DNA of 5,341 nucleotides, taken from Patescibacteria group bacterium. Its GTDB lineage: Bacteria; Patescibacteriota; JAHJAL01. Below are positions 1 to 5,146 of this stretch, one piece after another. The notes beneath the pieces were generated by a model. It made no database searches and was not told the DNA's origin. It saw nothing but the letters and a program-made list of their open reading frames with translations. The stretch lies in contig JAHJAL010000033.1 in the NCBI GenBank assembly GCA_018814055.1, positions 1 to 5,341 on the forward strand. Direction: 5' to 3'. The position numbers and the translations under genes are program-made. How positions within the stretch are numbered: position 1 is the first letter of the stretch; every line of letters starts with the position of its first letter.

Positions 1-75
1 AGATTTGTCACTCTCGGCAACCACGACTTAAATGAACAATTACTTTTACTAAAAAACAAATACTATACAAATTAA
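1..75 (+). CDS. C-terminal end of an unidentified upstream gene (partial)
   Basis: Frame 1 is open from the window edge through 24 codons and ends at TAA (73-75). Its codons favour C at the third position (GTC, CTC, GGC, AAC, CAC, GAC), as in the clearly coding genes of this window, which supports real coding. The peptide begins RFVTLGNHDLNEQ and ends LLLKNKYYTN. No family can be assigned from so short a tail; the GNHD string alone is not enough to call a metallophosphoesterase, where that motif is not C-terminal. An open stretch of this length can also arise by chance, so the call is tentative. Confidence 0.4.
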   Translation, partial: RFVTLGNHDLNEQLLLLKNKYYTN

Positions 76-96
76 TCAAAATACCTACGTAAACCT

Positions 97-105
97 TGCT
101 ATAAT
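97..105 (+). promoter_or_regulatory. Extended -10 promoter element
   Basis: TGCTATAAT is a perfect extended -10 (TG-n-TATAAT). No good -35 hexamer is seen about 17 bases upstream, which is tolerable for extended -10 promoters. Transcription would start near 112, giving a leader of roughly 27 bases before the ATG at 139. A second weak TAnnnT (TAAATT, 126-131) sits 7 bases before that ATG. Confidence 0.4.
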
Positions 106-138
106 ATACACAACAGACTTTACCATAAATTTTCATCT

Positions 139-351
139 ATGCCCGCCTGCCAAAAATACCAAAACCCCGCCAAGCTCTTCGAAAGACAATGCCAATGCGC
201 TGGCCTACAATCCAAAAACCAAGTCTGGTACAATAAAAGTAGTCATTCCCACGGCGACAACCCCTGCCCCAATACTTTCCAGACCACTTACTCCCCCGAC
301 CGCCCCGAAACCATCTATTGCCAGGAATGCTACTCAAAAGAGGTTGAGTAA
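139..351 (+). CDS. Small Cys-rich zinc-ribbon protein, truncated paralogue of the 590-aa gene's C-terminus
   Basis: This 70-residue ORF matches the last 76 residues (515-590) of the large gene at 977-2749; by eye about 37 of 70 positions are identical. Shared landmarks are CQCAG (residues 18-22), a His/Asn stretch (36-45), SPDR (52-55) and a closing IYCxxC (59-64). It contains Cys 4, 18, 20, 43, 61 and 64, consistent with metal binding, but lacks the five residues KVKQR of the large copy. DNA similarity begins at CATCTATGCCC, which in the large gene reads His-Leu-Cys-Pro in another frame. Here one base fewer in the C run turns that ATG into the start codon and removes the first Cys of the CPxC knuckle. 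It may be a functional detached module or a decayed remnant. No Shine-Dalgarno is present. Function unknown. Confidence 0.55.
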   Translation: MPACQKYQNPAKLFERQCQCAGLQSKNQVWYNKSSHSHGDNPCPNTFQTTYSPDRPETIYCQECYSKEVE

Positions 352-366
352 GTATTTTTAAATTAT

Positions 367-372
367 TAATAT
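367..372 (+). promoter_or_regulatory. Candidate -10 element for a leaderless transcript
   Basis: TAATAT fits TAnnnT and ends exactly 6 bases before the ATG at 379, which would place the transcription start on the start codon. There is no Shine-Dalgarno and no clear -35. The region is very AT-rich, so a chance match is possible. Confidence 0.3.
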
Positions 373-378
373 AACAAA

Positions 379-951
379 ATGACAACAAGCTCTCACCAAC
401 ACTTACCTGAACTATCCAGACTTATTTGTCATCCAGAACTTGAAAAAGATGATCTTCCTCCCGATATGGGCAGAGAGTTCAAAAACTCACCCGCCTGGAA
501 AAAATTCATTGCCCAATCTCGACCCACAAAAGACTTACATCACCAAATCGAAGAAGAAGAAAACGAAAATATTAAAGAATATCGCCGGGAAATCAAATCA
601 TTAAAGGGAAATACTGCATTAAAAATCATTGAATCGGATGATATCCAGATAGAACATAAAATGAAACTGATAAATTTTGCTACCAAACTAATCGACCTAC
701 TCGAAACTAGTCAAATCACCCATTACAATCAAAAGAGAGTTGCCAACTGCCCTCTTACCAACCAAAAATTCGAGAAATTCTATAAAGATCGGAGTGGCCA
801 AAATTTTGAAAACTCAAGAAATATACTATTGCCCATCATTTACAATGTCCAATTCCAATATCTTTCTCCAAAAAATCAAGATAGTTTCCATGAACTAAAA
901 AACCACATCGAGAAATATCCCTCGATACACGTAAATAGCACCGAAACCTAA
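379..951 (+). CDS. Hypothetical protein, 190 aa, charged
   Basis: I do not recognise this protein. It is a soluble-looking polypeptide without a signal peptide or membrane segment. Residues about 55-75 (HHQIEEEENENIKEYRREIK) are highly charged and likely helical or coiled-coil; helices probably continue through KMKLINFATKLIDLLE (around 94-109). Only two cysteines are present, so it does not belong to the Cys-rich family on either side of it. It lies 27 bases after the small zinc-ribbon ORF and 25 bases before the 590-residue gene, on the same strand, so co-transcription is possible, although both this gene and the next have their own -10-like elements. Third codon positions are richer in A/T than in the next gene. 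The ATG is chosen because it opens the frame after the AT-rich spacer; no ribosome-binding site is seen. Confidence 0.75.
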   Translation: MTTSSHQHLPELSRLICHPELEKDDLPPDMGREFKNSPAWKKFIAQSRPTKDLHHQIEEEENENIKEYRREIKSLKGNTALKIIESDDIQIEHKMKLINFATKLIDLLETSQITHYNQKRVANCPLTNQKFEKFYKDRSGQNFENSRNILLPIIYNVQFQYLSPKNQDSFHELKNHIEKYPSIHVNSTET

Positions 952-954
952 ATC

Positions 955-976
955 ATAAGTTTGATAAAATACTTAT
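955..976 (+). promoter_or_regulatory. Extended -10 flanked by an inverted repeat, abutting the start codon
   Basis: TGATAAAAT (962-970) is an extended -10 with hexamer TAAAAT at 965-970, ending 6 bases before the ATG at 977, so the message is probably leaderless. Perfect 6-base inverted arms ATAAGT (955-960) and ACTTAT (971-976) bracket it, 16 bases centre to centre. Such a dyad over a -10 could be an operator, but six-base arms in AT-rich DNA can occur by chance. Confidence 0.4.
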
Positions 977-2749
977 ATGCATTCTTGCCAAAATTGCCAT
1001 ACTGAATTCCAAATCACGCCCGAGAATCTAGAATACTACCAAAAAATTTCTGTACCTTACCCCACATTCTGCCCCGACTGTCGGGCTATTCGCCGTATGC
1101 AGTGGCGCAATGAACGCAGTTTGTACAAGAGAAAATGCGACGCTACCGGCCAGAATATCATTTCCTGTTTTTCACCGGACAAAAAACTCACTGTTTACGA
1201 ACAAAAACACTGGTGGAGCGACAAATGGAATCCCCTCGATTTTGGTCAGGACTACAATTTCAATCGACCATTTTTCGAACAATGGTCCGATTTATTTTAC
1301 CGCACCCCCCAACTCAGCGTCTCCAACTCCCACGCCGACAATTCCGATTTCTGCAACGTCAACAGCCATTCCAAAGATTGTTACCTCATTTCCGCCTCAT
1401 TTGAAAACGAAAGAGTAATGTATTCCAACCGAACAGTCAGTAATCAAGACTGTCTTGACTCATACATTTTAAGCCAAAGCCAATACTGTTATGAAGACAC
1501 CGCCTGTCAAAAATGCTATCAGCTGCACTTCAGTCAAGATTGCACCAATTGCCGCGAATCATACTTTCTGTACAACTGTCACAACTGCCAAAATTGCGTT
1601 GGCTGCACCAATCTCAGAAATAAGCAATATCATATCTTCAATCAGCCATACCAAAAAGAAGAATACGAGCAAGAACTACTCAAATTAAATCTATCCCAAC
1701 GATCAGGACTGGATCATATCAGAAACAAGTTCGAGCAGCTCAAACTAAAAGCCCTTCGTAAATATGCCAATCTGATTAATTGTGAAAACTGCGCCGGTGA
1801 CAATATGAACAATTGTCAAAATTGTCGCAACTGCTTCGATCTCGCCGATGATGTCCAAAACTGCCACTACACCGTTTGGGGTGGCTACAACTTGCAATAT
1901 GCTTTCGACACCGGCCCCGGTGTCGGCTCCAACTCCAGCTATATTTACGAGGCCTATGACAGCGGCATCAATTCCAACAACCTAAATTTCACCGGTGTCG
2001 TCTACGACTCCAGCAACATCTGGTATTCTCTCTTTTGTTTCAATTCCAAAAACCTATTTGGCTGCGTCGGCCTCCGCCACAAGGAATACTGCATTTTGAA
2101 CAAACAATATTCCGAACAAGAATACAAACAACTCGTCCCCAAAATCATCGAACACATGAATTCCCACCCATACACTGACAAAAGAGGGCTCATCTATAAA
2201 TACGGCGAATTTTATCCCGCTGAAATTTCACCCTACGGCTACAACGAAACTGTCGCCCAGGAATACTACCCCACCACCAAAGAAAAAGCTCTAGCCAATG
2301 GATACAAATGGCTTGATCCACCCGCCCGACAATTCCAACCCACTATCCTCCATCAAAATATCCCCGACAATATAAAAGATGTCGACGAAAGTATATTAAA
2401 TGAAGTCATCGAATGTGCCCACCAAGGCAACTGCAACGAACAATGCAACGTCGCTTTCAAAATCCTCCCCGCCGAACTCGTTTTTTATCTCAAACAAAAC
2501 CTTCCCCTCCCACATCTATGCCCCAACTGCCGACACTACCAAAAAGTAAAACAAAGAAATCCCCTCAAGCTCTGGAACAGAAACTGCCAATGTGCTGGCT
2601 CCGCTTCTGACAATAATACATATCAAAACGTTGCCACCCACGAACATCATGGCACAAACCACTACCCCAACCAATTTGAAACCACTCATTCACCAGATAG
2701 AAAAGAAGTTATTTACTGCGAAGATTGTTGCCAGAAGGAAATATTTTAA
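977..2749 (+). CDS. Cys-rich zinc-ribbon/solenoid protein, 590 aa (Patescibacteria-type family, function unknown)
   Basis: The protein has 37 cysteines. Residues 4-80 form an N-terminal zinc-ribbon-like module: CxxC at 4-7, CPDC at 32-35, then RNERSLYKRKC and SPDKK. Residues 480-590 form a related C-terminal module: Cys 480/486/490, CPNC at 515-518, RNPLKLWNRNCQC, a His-rich THEHHGTNHY stretch, then SPDRK and CEDCC at 581-585. Between them lies a Tyr/Asn/Ser/Cys-rich repetitive region (about 112-375) with cysteines repeatedly nine residues apart, suggesting a beta-solenoid. The motif LRxKxYxIxNxxYxxxEY occurs twice (213-230 and 366-383), marking an internal duplication around a helical linker (about 231-265). 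A YNETVAQEYYPTTKEKA segment (422-438) follows. There is no signal peptide or membrane segment. I recall similar proteins as widespread in Patescibacteria, sometimes mislabelled CaiB/BaiF; nothing here supports a CoA-transferase. Metal binding is inferred. The downstream partner is unknown. Confidence 0.85.
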   Translation: MHSCQNCHTEFQITPENLEYYQKISVPYPTFCPDCRAIRRMQWRNERSLYKRKCDATGQNIISCFSPDKKLTVYEQKHWWSDKWNPLDFGQDYNFNRPFFEQWSDLFYRTPQLSVSNSHADNSDFCNVNSHSKDCYLISASFENERVMYSNRTVSNQDCLDSYILSQSQYCYEDTACQKCYQLHFSQDCTNCRESYFLYNCHNCQNCVGCTNLRNKQYHIFNQPYQKEEYEQELLKLNLSQRSGLDHIRNKFEQLKLKALRKYANLINCENCAGDNMNNCQNCRNCFDLADDVQNCHYTVWGGYNLQYAFDTGPGVGSNSSYIYEAYDSGINSNNLNFTGVVYDSSNIWYSLFCFNSKNLFGCVGLRHKEYCILNKQYSEQEYKQLVPKIIEHMNSHPYTDKRGLIYKYGEFYPAEISPYGYNETVAQEYYPTTKEKALANGYKWLDPPARQFQPTILHQNIPDNIKDVDESILNEVIECAHQGNCNEQCNVAFKILPAELVFYLKQNLPLPHLCPNCRHYQKVKQRNPLKLWNRNCQCAGSASDNNTYQNVATHEHHGTNHYPNQFETTHSPDRKEVIYCEDCCQKEIF

Positions 2750-2826
2750 ATCTACTAAAACACACCTTAACCACGCAATCACATACAAACTTTTTACAAG
2801 GGGTACTTACTTCTGGGCAAAAAATA

Positions 2827-2855
2827 TTGACATCTCAACCAATATATAACATACT
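2827..2855 (+). promoter_or_regulatory. Candidate sigma70-type promoter for the 261-aa gene
   Basis: A perfect -35 TTGACA (2827-2832) is followed after 17 bases by CATACT (2850-2855, 4 of 6 matches to TATAAT). Transcription would start near 2862, leaving a leader of about 39 bases. Alternative -10 elements exist: TATAAA at 2868-2873, and TAAATT at 2887-2892, 8 bases before the ATG, which would again be leaderless. The intergenic stretch 2750-2900 holds nothing else that I can identify and no hairpin terminator for the preceding gene. Confidence 0.4.
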
Positions 2856-2900
2856 CGCTCCAATAATTATAAATATATCCATCACTTAAATTCCCCAAAA

Positions 2901-3686
2901 ATGAAAAACACCGATAAAATGCTAGAAGAATATCCTTCAGATATCCGCCTGAAGTCAGGAGGCAAGTCAAATATAAGTAAAAAATTTCAAGATAAAAATT
3001 GGGTTGACAAACGTTATAATCCAAGGAGCATCAAAACACTTACAAAATCATGCCGCTATCTCGGACTAAACCCACCTAAAGATACTGCACACGATATTAT
3101 CGTCAAGGAAATGTGTCTAGGAACTGAATACAAAGATACAAGCAATCAATATACATACTACTTCAATCGCGCACTGACACTAAGAGACAAAAAGGAAACA
3201 GAAAAGAAACGTTTCTGCTCATACGAGAACGAACCAAGAATTAAACAAATTCCAGATAATCAAGACTATACATTGAATTCTATCAATAAAGAATTCATAT
3301 CACACATCTTTCAAAAAATCATGGATATGAAAGATAGCAAACTTTTCAATGAAGCCGAGGAAGACTTTGCGAATTTATTACTTACCGGATGGGATATTGA
3401 AGATATTCCCAAAGAATTAATGAAAAAATACGAAGTTGGAAGCCTATACAACAAACATTACATCTATAAAATAAAAGAGCGACTGATAACAAAAATTCGT
3501 AAATATCTTAAAGGCGAAAAAATTGGTAAATCCAAACCAAAACCACCTGGCTGGAATACTAAAACTACAAAACTAAACGAGATCAACAACAAAAATATTT
3601 ATGCACCAAAAGACAATACCACTCATGAAGAAAAAATTACTAACATACCCAATAACAACAAAGAAATGCCTGTCTGGCTACTTTAG
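2901..3686 (+). CDS. Hypothetical Lys-rich protein, 261 aa, possible helix-turn-helix
   Basis: I cannot assign a family. The protein is strongly basic and soluble, with no signal peptide or membrane segment. Residues about 152-205 read as two short helices (EEDFANLLLTGWDIEDIPKEL) followed by a long basic helix (NKHYIYKIKERLITKIRKYL). This layout resembles LuxR/sigma region-4-type helix-turn-helix domains (G-x-x-I-x-x-I-x-x-E-L, then a recognition-type helix); it is inference from pattern only. The N-terminal 100 residues contain RSIKTLTKSCRYLGLNPPKD, which could be another small helical domain. The C-terminal 55 residues are Asn/Lys/Thr/Pro-rich and probably disordered. The gene has its own promoter candidate and ends 49 bases before a strong terminator, so it may be monocistronic. 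Codon use is more AT-rich than in the 590-residue gene. Start: ATG after CCCCAAAA, no Shine-Dalgarno. Confidence 0.75.
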   Translation: MKNTDKMLEEYPSDIRLKSGGKSNISKKFQDKNWVDKRYNPRSIKTLTKSCRYLGLNPPKDTAHDIIVKEMCLGTEYKDTSNQYTYYFNRALTLRDKKETEKKRFCSYENEPRIKQIPDNQDYTLNSINKEFISHIFQKIMDMKDSKLFNEAEEDFANLLLTGWDIEDIPKELMKKYEVGSLYNKHYIYKIKERLITKIRKYLKGEKIGKSKPKPPGWNTKTTKLNEINNKNIYAPKDNTTHEEKITNIPNNNKEMPVWLL

Positions 3687-3735
3687 ATTTTTTATATACC
3701 AAGCTTAAAACTAGCCCCTCCTTTTCTTTCACTCA

Positions 3736-3762
3736 AAAAAATCTCCTGATAGGAGATTTTTT
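3736..3762. terminator. Bidirectional intrinsic terminator
   Basis: The arms AAAAAATCTCCT (3736-3747) and AGGAGATTTTTT (3751-3762) are perfectly complementary around a GAT loop. The T tract on either strand makes it work for both the 261-residue gene (plus) and the convergent tRNA-Met (minus). The stretch 3687-3735 before it holds nothing recognisable. Confidence 0.85.
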
Positions 3763-3769
3763 CAAAAAA

Positions 3770-3843
3770 TGCCAGGGGTGAGAATCGAACTCACGACCTT
3801 GGGCTTATGAGTCCCACGCTCTAACCAACTGAGCTACCCTGGC
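3770..3843 (-). tRNA. tRNA-Met (CAU), elongator type
   Basis: The minus strand folds as a complete cloverleaf. The acceptor is GCCAGGG/CCCTGGC (7 perfect pairs), the D stem GCTC/GAGC, the anticodon loop CTCATAA with anticodon CAT (complement of 3807-3809), and the T arm GTGAG-TTCGATT-CTCAC, with discriminator A at 3770. The anticodon stem TGGGA/GCCCA has an A31-G39 mismatch next to the loop. The paired 1-72 position excludes an initiator. A CAU anticodon could also be tRNA-Ile2, but positions 4-5 are A-G rather than the C-C pairs that favour TilS recognition in E. coli tRNA-Ile2, so Met is preferred. CCA is not encoded. No convincing promoter is seen upstream; a weak TAGTTT lies right before the 5' end on this strand. 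Confidence 0.92.
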
Positions 3844-3862
3844 TCGGAAAAACTAATCCTCT

Positions 3863-3899
3863 CCCCAAAAATTTTCGCTTTGCTCACAATTTTTCGGGG
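3863..3899. repeat. Intergenic imperfect hairpin with GC-rich edge
   Basis: CCCCAAAAATT (3863-3873) pairs with AATTTTTCGGGG (3888-3899), with a single C bulge at 3895. The right-hand GGGG is followed directly by CCCCC (3900-3904), so it could pair with either side. The block stands out in otherwise AT-rich spacer upstream of the minus-strand tRNA. It could be an RNA structure, a protein site or a dispersed repeat; no function can be given. Confidence 0.5.
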
Positions 3900-3944
3900 C
3901 CCCCGGACCATAAGCATTTACAACTTACAATATACTGGTTTTAA

Positions 3945-3974
3945 CTTGAAAAATAAACAGTTATAGGATACCAT
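3945..3974 (+). promoter_or_regulatory. Candidate promoter of tRNA-fMet
   Basis: TTGAAA (3945-3950, 5 of 6 to TTGACA) is followed after 18 bases by TACCAT (3969-3974, 4 of 6 to TATAAT). Transcription would begin near 3981, giving a 5' leader of about 23 bases to be removed by RNase P before 4004. Confidence 0.45.
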
Positions 3975-4003
3975 TTAAGAGTTATTAGAAGCTATCACCA
4001 CAA

Positions 4004-4077
4004 TGCGGGGTAGAGCAGTCAGGTAGCTCGTCGGGCTCATAACCCGGAGGCCGCTGGTTCAAATCCAGCCCCCGCTA
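4004..4077 (+). tRNA. Initiator tRNA-fMet (CAU)
   Basis: The cloverleaf is acceptor GCGGGG/CCCCGC (positions 2-7 with 66-71), D stem GAGC/GCTC with the initiator-type A11-U24 pair, anticodon arm TCGGG-CTCATAA-CCCGG, and T arm GCTGG-TTCAAAT-CCAGC. Two initiator hallmarks are present: the three consecutive G-C pairs GGG/CCC next to the anticodon loop, and no Watson-Crick pair at 1-72. Here the 1-72 pair is U-U (4004 and 4076), whereas E. coli has C-A. This lack of pairing is what methionyl-tRNA formyltransferase requires. The discriminator is A (4077) and CCA is not encoded. A hairpin terminator follows immediately. Confidence 0.96.
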
Positions 4078-4082
4078 TTTTC

Positions 4083-4109
4083 AAAAATTCTCCTTAGGGG
4101 AGAATTTTT
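4083..4109 (+). terminator. Intrinsic terminator after tRNA-fMet
   Basis: AAAAATTCTCC (4083-4093) pairs with GGAGAATTTTT (4099-4109) over a TTAGG loop, and the second arm ends in a T tract. It separates the tRNA from tilS, whose ATG is only 17 bases further on. Its core (TCTCC/GGAGA with A/T flanks) is close to that of the terminator at 3736-3762. Confidence 0.75.
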
Positions 4110-4115
4110 AATTAC

Positions 4116-4121
4116 TAATTT
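4116..4121 (+). promoter_or_regulatory. Weak -10-like element before tilS
   Basis: TAATTT fits TAnnnT and ends 5 bases before the tilS ATG. With the terminator just upstream, tilS needs either its own promoter or read-through; this is the only candidate. No -35 or Shine-Dalgarno is seen. Confidence 0.25.
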
Positions 4122-4126
4122 ATCAC

Positions 4127-5146
4127 ATGTTCTCCCAAATCCCCTCTCGCAAAAAATTATTACTCGCGCTCTCCGGCGGACCCGACTCCGTCTATTTGTT
4201 ATACAAACTTCTCGAAATACGAGAAGAAAATAATCTAACACTACACCTCGCTCACCTCAATCATAACATTAGAGGCCAAGATTCTGATAATGACCAAAAA
4301 TTTATCCAAAATCTCGCAAAAAAATTTAATCTCCCATTAACCACCAAAAAACTAGCCCAAAATAACCTTCAAACTCCCTCTGAAGAAAAATTACGAAAGC
4401 AACGCTACCAATTCCTGGAAAAAACCAGAGTCGAAACACAGTGCGATTATATATTAACCGCCCACCACCAGAACGACCAGGTCGAAACCATCATTTTCAA
4501 TTTCATTCGCGGCACCGGCCCCACCGGTCTTACCGGTATGCCCTTCAAACAAGGAAATATTTTACGACCGCTTTTAAACACAACCAAGCAAGAAATCTTA
4601 GAATACCTCAAAAAACACCAAATCAAATACCGTATCGACAAATCCAACCAAGACACCAAATATTCTCGCAATTACATTCGCCACAAACTCCTTCCCCTCA
4701 TCAAAAAACTCAATCCCAACCCCACCCAATCCATCCTCCAGCTCTCCCAAATCATCTTTCGCCAACAAGACTTTGTCATCAAACAAACGTTCAAATCACT
4801 AAAAAGAATCACAATCAATTCTCAGATTCCTTTTGGAAATTATAAATTAAGTATTGATAATTCACTAAAAATTGAAAATTGTGAATTGAAAATTTCTCAA
4901 CCAATTATCACTTTATCTCTCAAAAAATATCATAAACTCCACCCCGCAATCCAAACAGAGATCCTAAGAACCATACTATCCCCCCTCGTTCCACCCAAAA
5001 AACAACTGACTTCAAAAATCATTTCCGAAATAAACGATATTCTCAATCACTCTCGCGGTGGTAGTCAAAAAATCCTCTTTGACACGTTGTCAATCAGTAA
5101 AAAAAATGATAATATTTACCTACGTTTACTCCAACAAAAAATATGA
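4127..5146 (+). CDS. tilS: tRNA(Ile)-lysidine synthetase TilS
   Basis: TilS uses ATP and lysine to convert C34 of the CAU anticodon of tRNA-Ile2 into lysidine, switching it from Met to Ile decoding; it is cytosolic and normally essential. The N-terminal PP-loop ATPase domain shows SGGPDS (residues 16-21), HLNHNIRG (43-50), TAHHQNDQVET (111-121), the RGTGPTGLTGM loop (128-138), RPLL (147-150) and the YSRNYIRHKLLP segment (about residues 178-190). The C-terminal part (HPAIQTEILRTIL, then GGSQKILFDTLSISKKNDNIYL) fits the substrate-binding domain. At 339 residues it is shorter than E. coli TilS (about 430) and probably lacks the last domain, as in other short bacterial forms. The ATG gives a start just ahead of the PP-loop strand. 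It is followed by ftsH with a four-base ATGA overlap, so the two are translationally coupled; tilS-ftsH linkage is common in bacteria. Residues about 225-262 are locally AT-rich and poorly conserved-looking. Confidence 0.95.
   Translation: MFSQIPSRKKLLLALSGGPDSVYLLYKLLEIREENNLTLHLAHLNHNIRGQDSDNDQKFIQNLAKKFNLPLTTKKLAQNNLQTPSEEKLRKQRYQFLEKTRVETQCDYILTAHHQNDQVETIIFNFIRGTGPTGLTGMPFKQGNILRPLLNTTKQEILEYLKKHQIKYRIDKSNQDTKYSRNYIRHKLLPLIKKLNPNPTQSILQLSQIIFRQQDFVIKQTFKSLKRITINSQIPFGNYKLSIDNSLKIENCELKISQPIITLSLKKYHKLHPAIQTEILRTILSPLVPPKKQLTSKIISEINDILNHSRGGSQKILFDTLSISKKNDNIYLRLLQQKI
4870..4894 (+). repeat. Short direct repeat inside tilS
   Basis: AATTGAAAATT occurs twice, at 4870-4880 and 4884-4894, with a 14-base period, inside a stretch (about 4835-4895) that is far more AT-rich than the rest of tilS. 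In frame it encodes KIENCELKIS. Confidence 0.5.

Noticed and set aside
137..388. Minus-strand 83-codon ORF
   Set aside because: It is the antisense of the small zinc-ribbon ORF; its Gly/Arg/Trp-rich composition is what C-rich coding sequence gives in reverse.
977..2749. CaiB/BaiF CoA-transferase label for the 590-residue protein
   Set aside because: No CoA-transferase sequence features are visible; the protein is Cys-rich with zinc-ribbon ends.
2592..2849. Plus-strand 85-codon ORF running past the end of the 590-residue gene
   Set aside because: Most of it is a shifted frame of the Cys-rich C-terminal module, and the tail runs into the spacer; no independent support.
2794..3024. Minus-strand 76-codon ORF with hydrophobic stretches
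   Set aside because: It covers the promoter region and start of the 261-residue gene on the other strand; its aromatic/Leu-rich content is expected from antisense AT-rich DNA.
3770..3843. tRNA-Ile2 (lysidine-modified) identity for the minus-strand CAU tRNA
   Set aside because: Acceptor positions 4-5 (A-G) do not match the C-C pairs known as TilS determinants in E. coli, and the anticodon arm resembles common elongator tRNA-Met genes; not fully excluded.
4059..4241. Minus-strand 60-codon ORF
   Set aside because: It overlaps the 3' end of tRNA-fMet, its terminator and the start of tilS, all well supported.
4511..4540. ACCGG repeated several times in tilS
   Set aside because: It encodes the conserved Gly/Thr-rich loop (TGPTGLTG) of TilS, so the repetition is explained by protein sequence.
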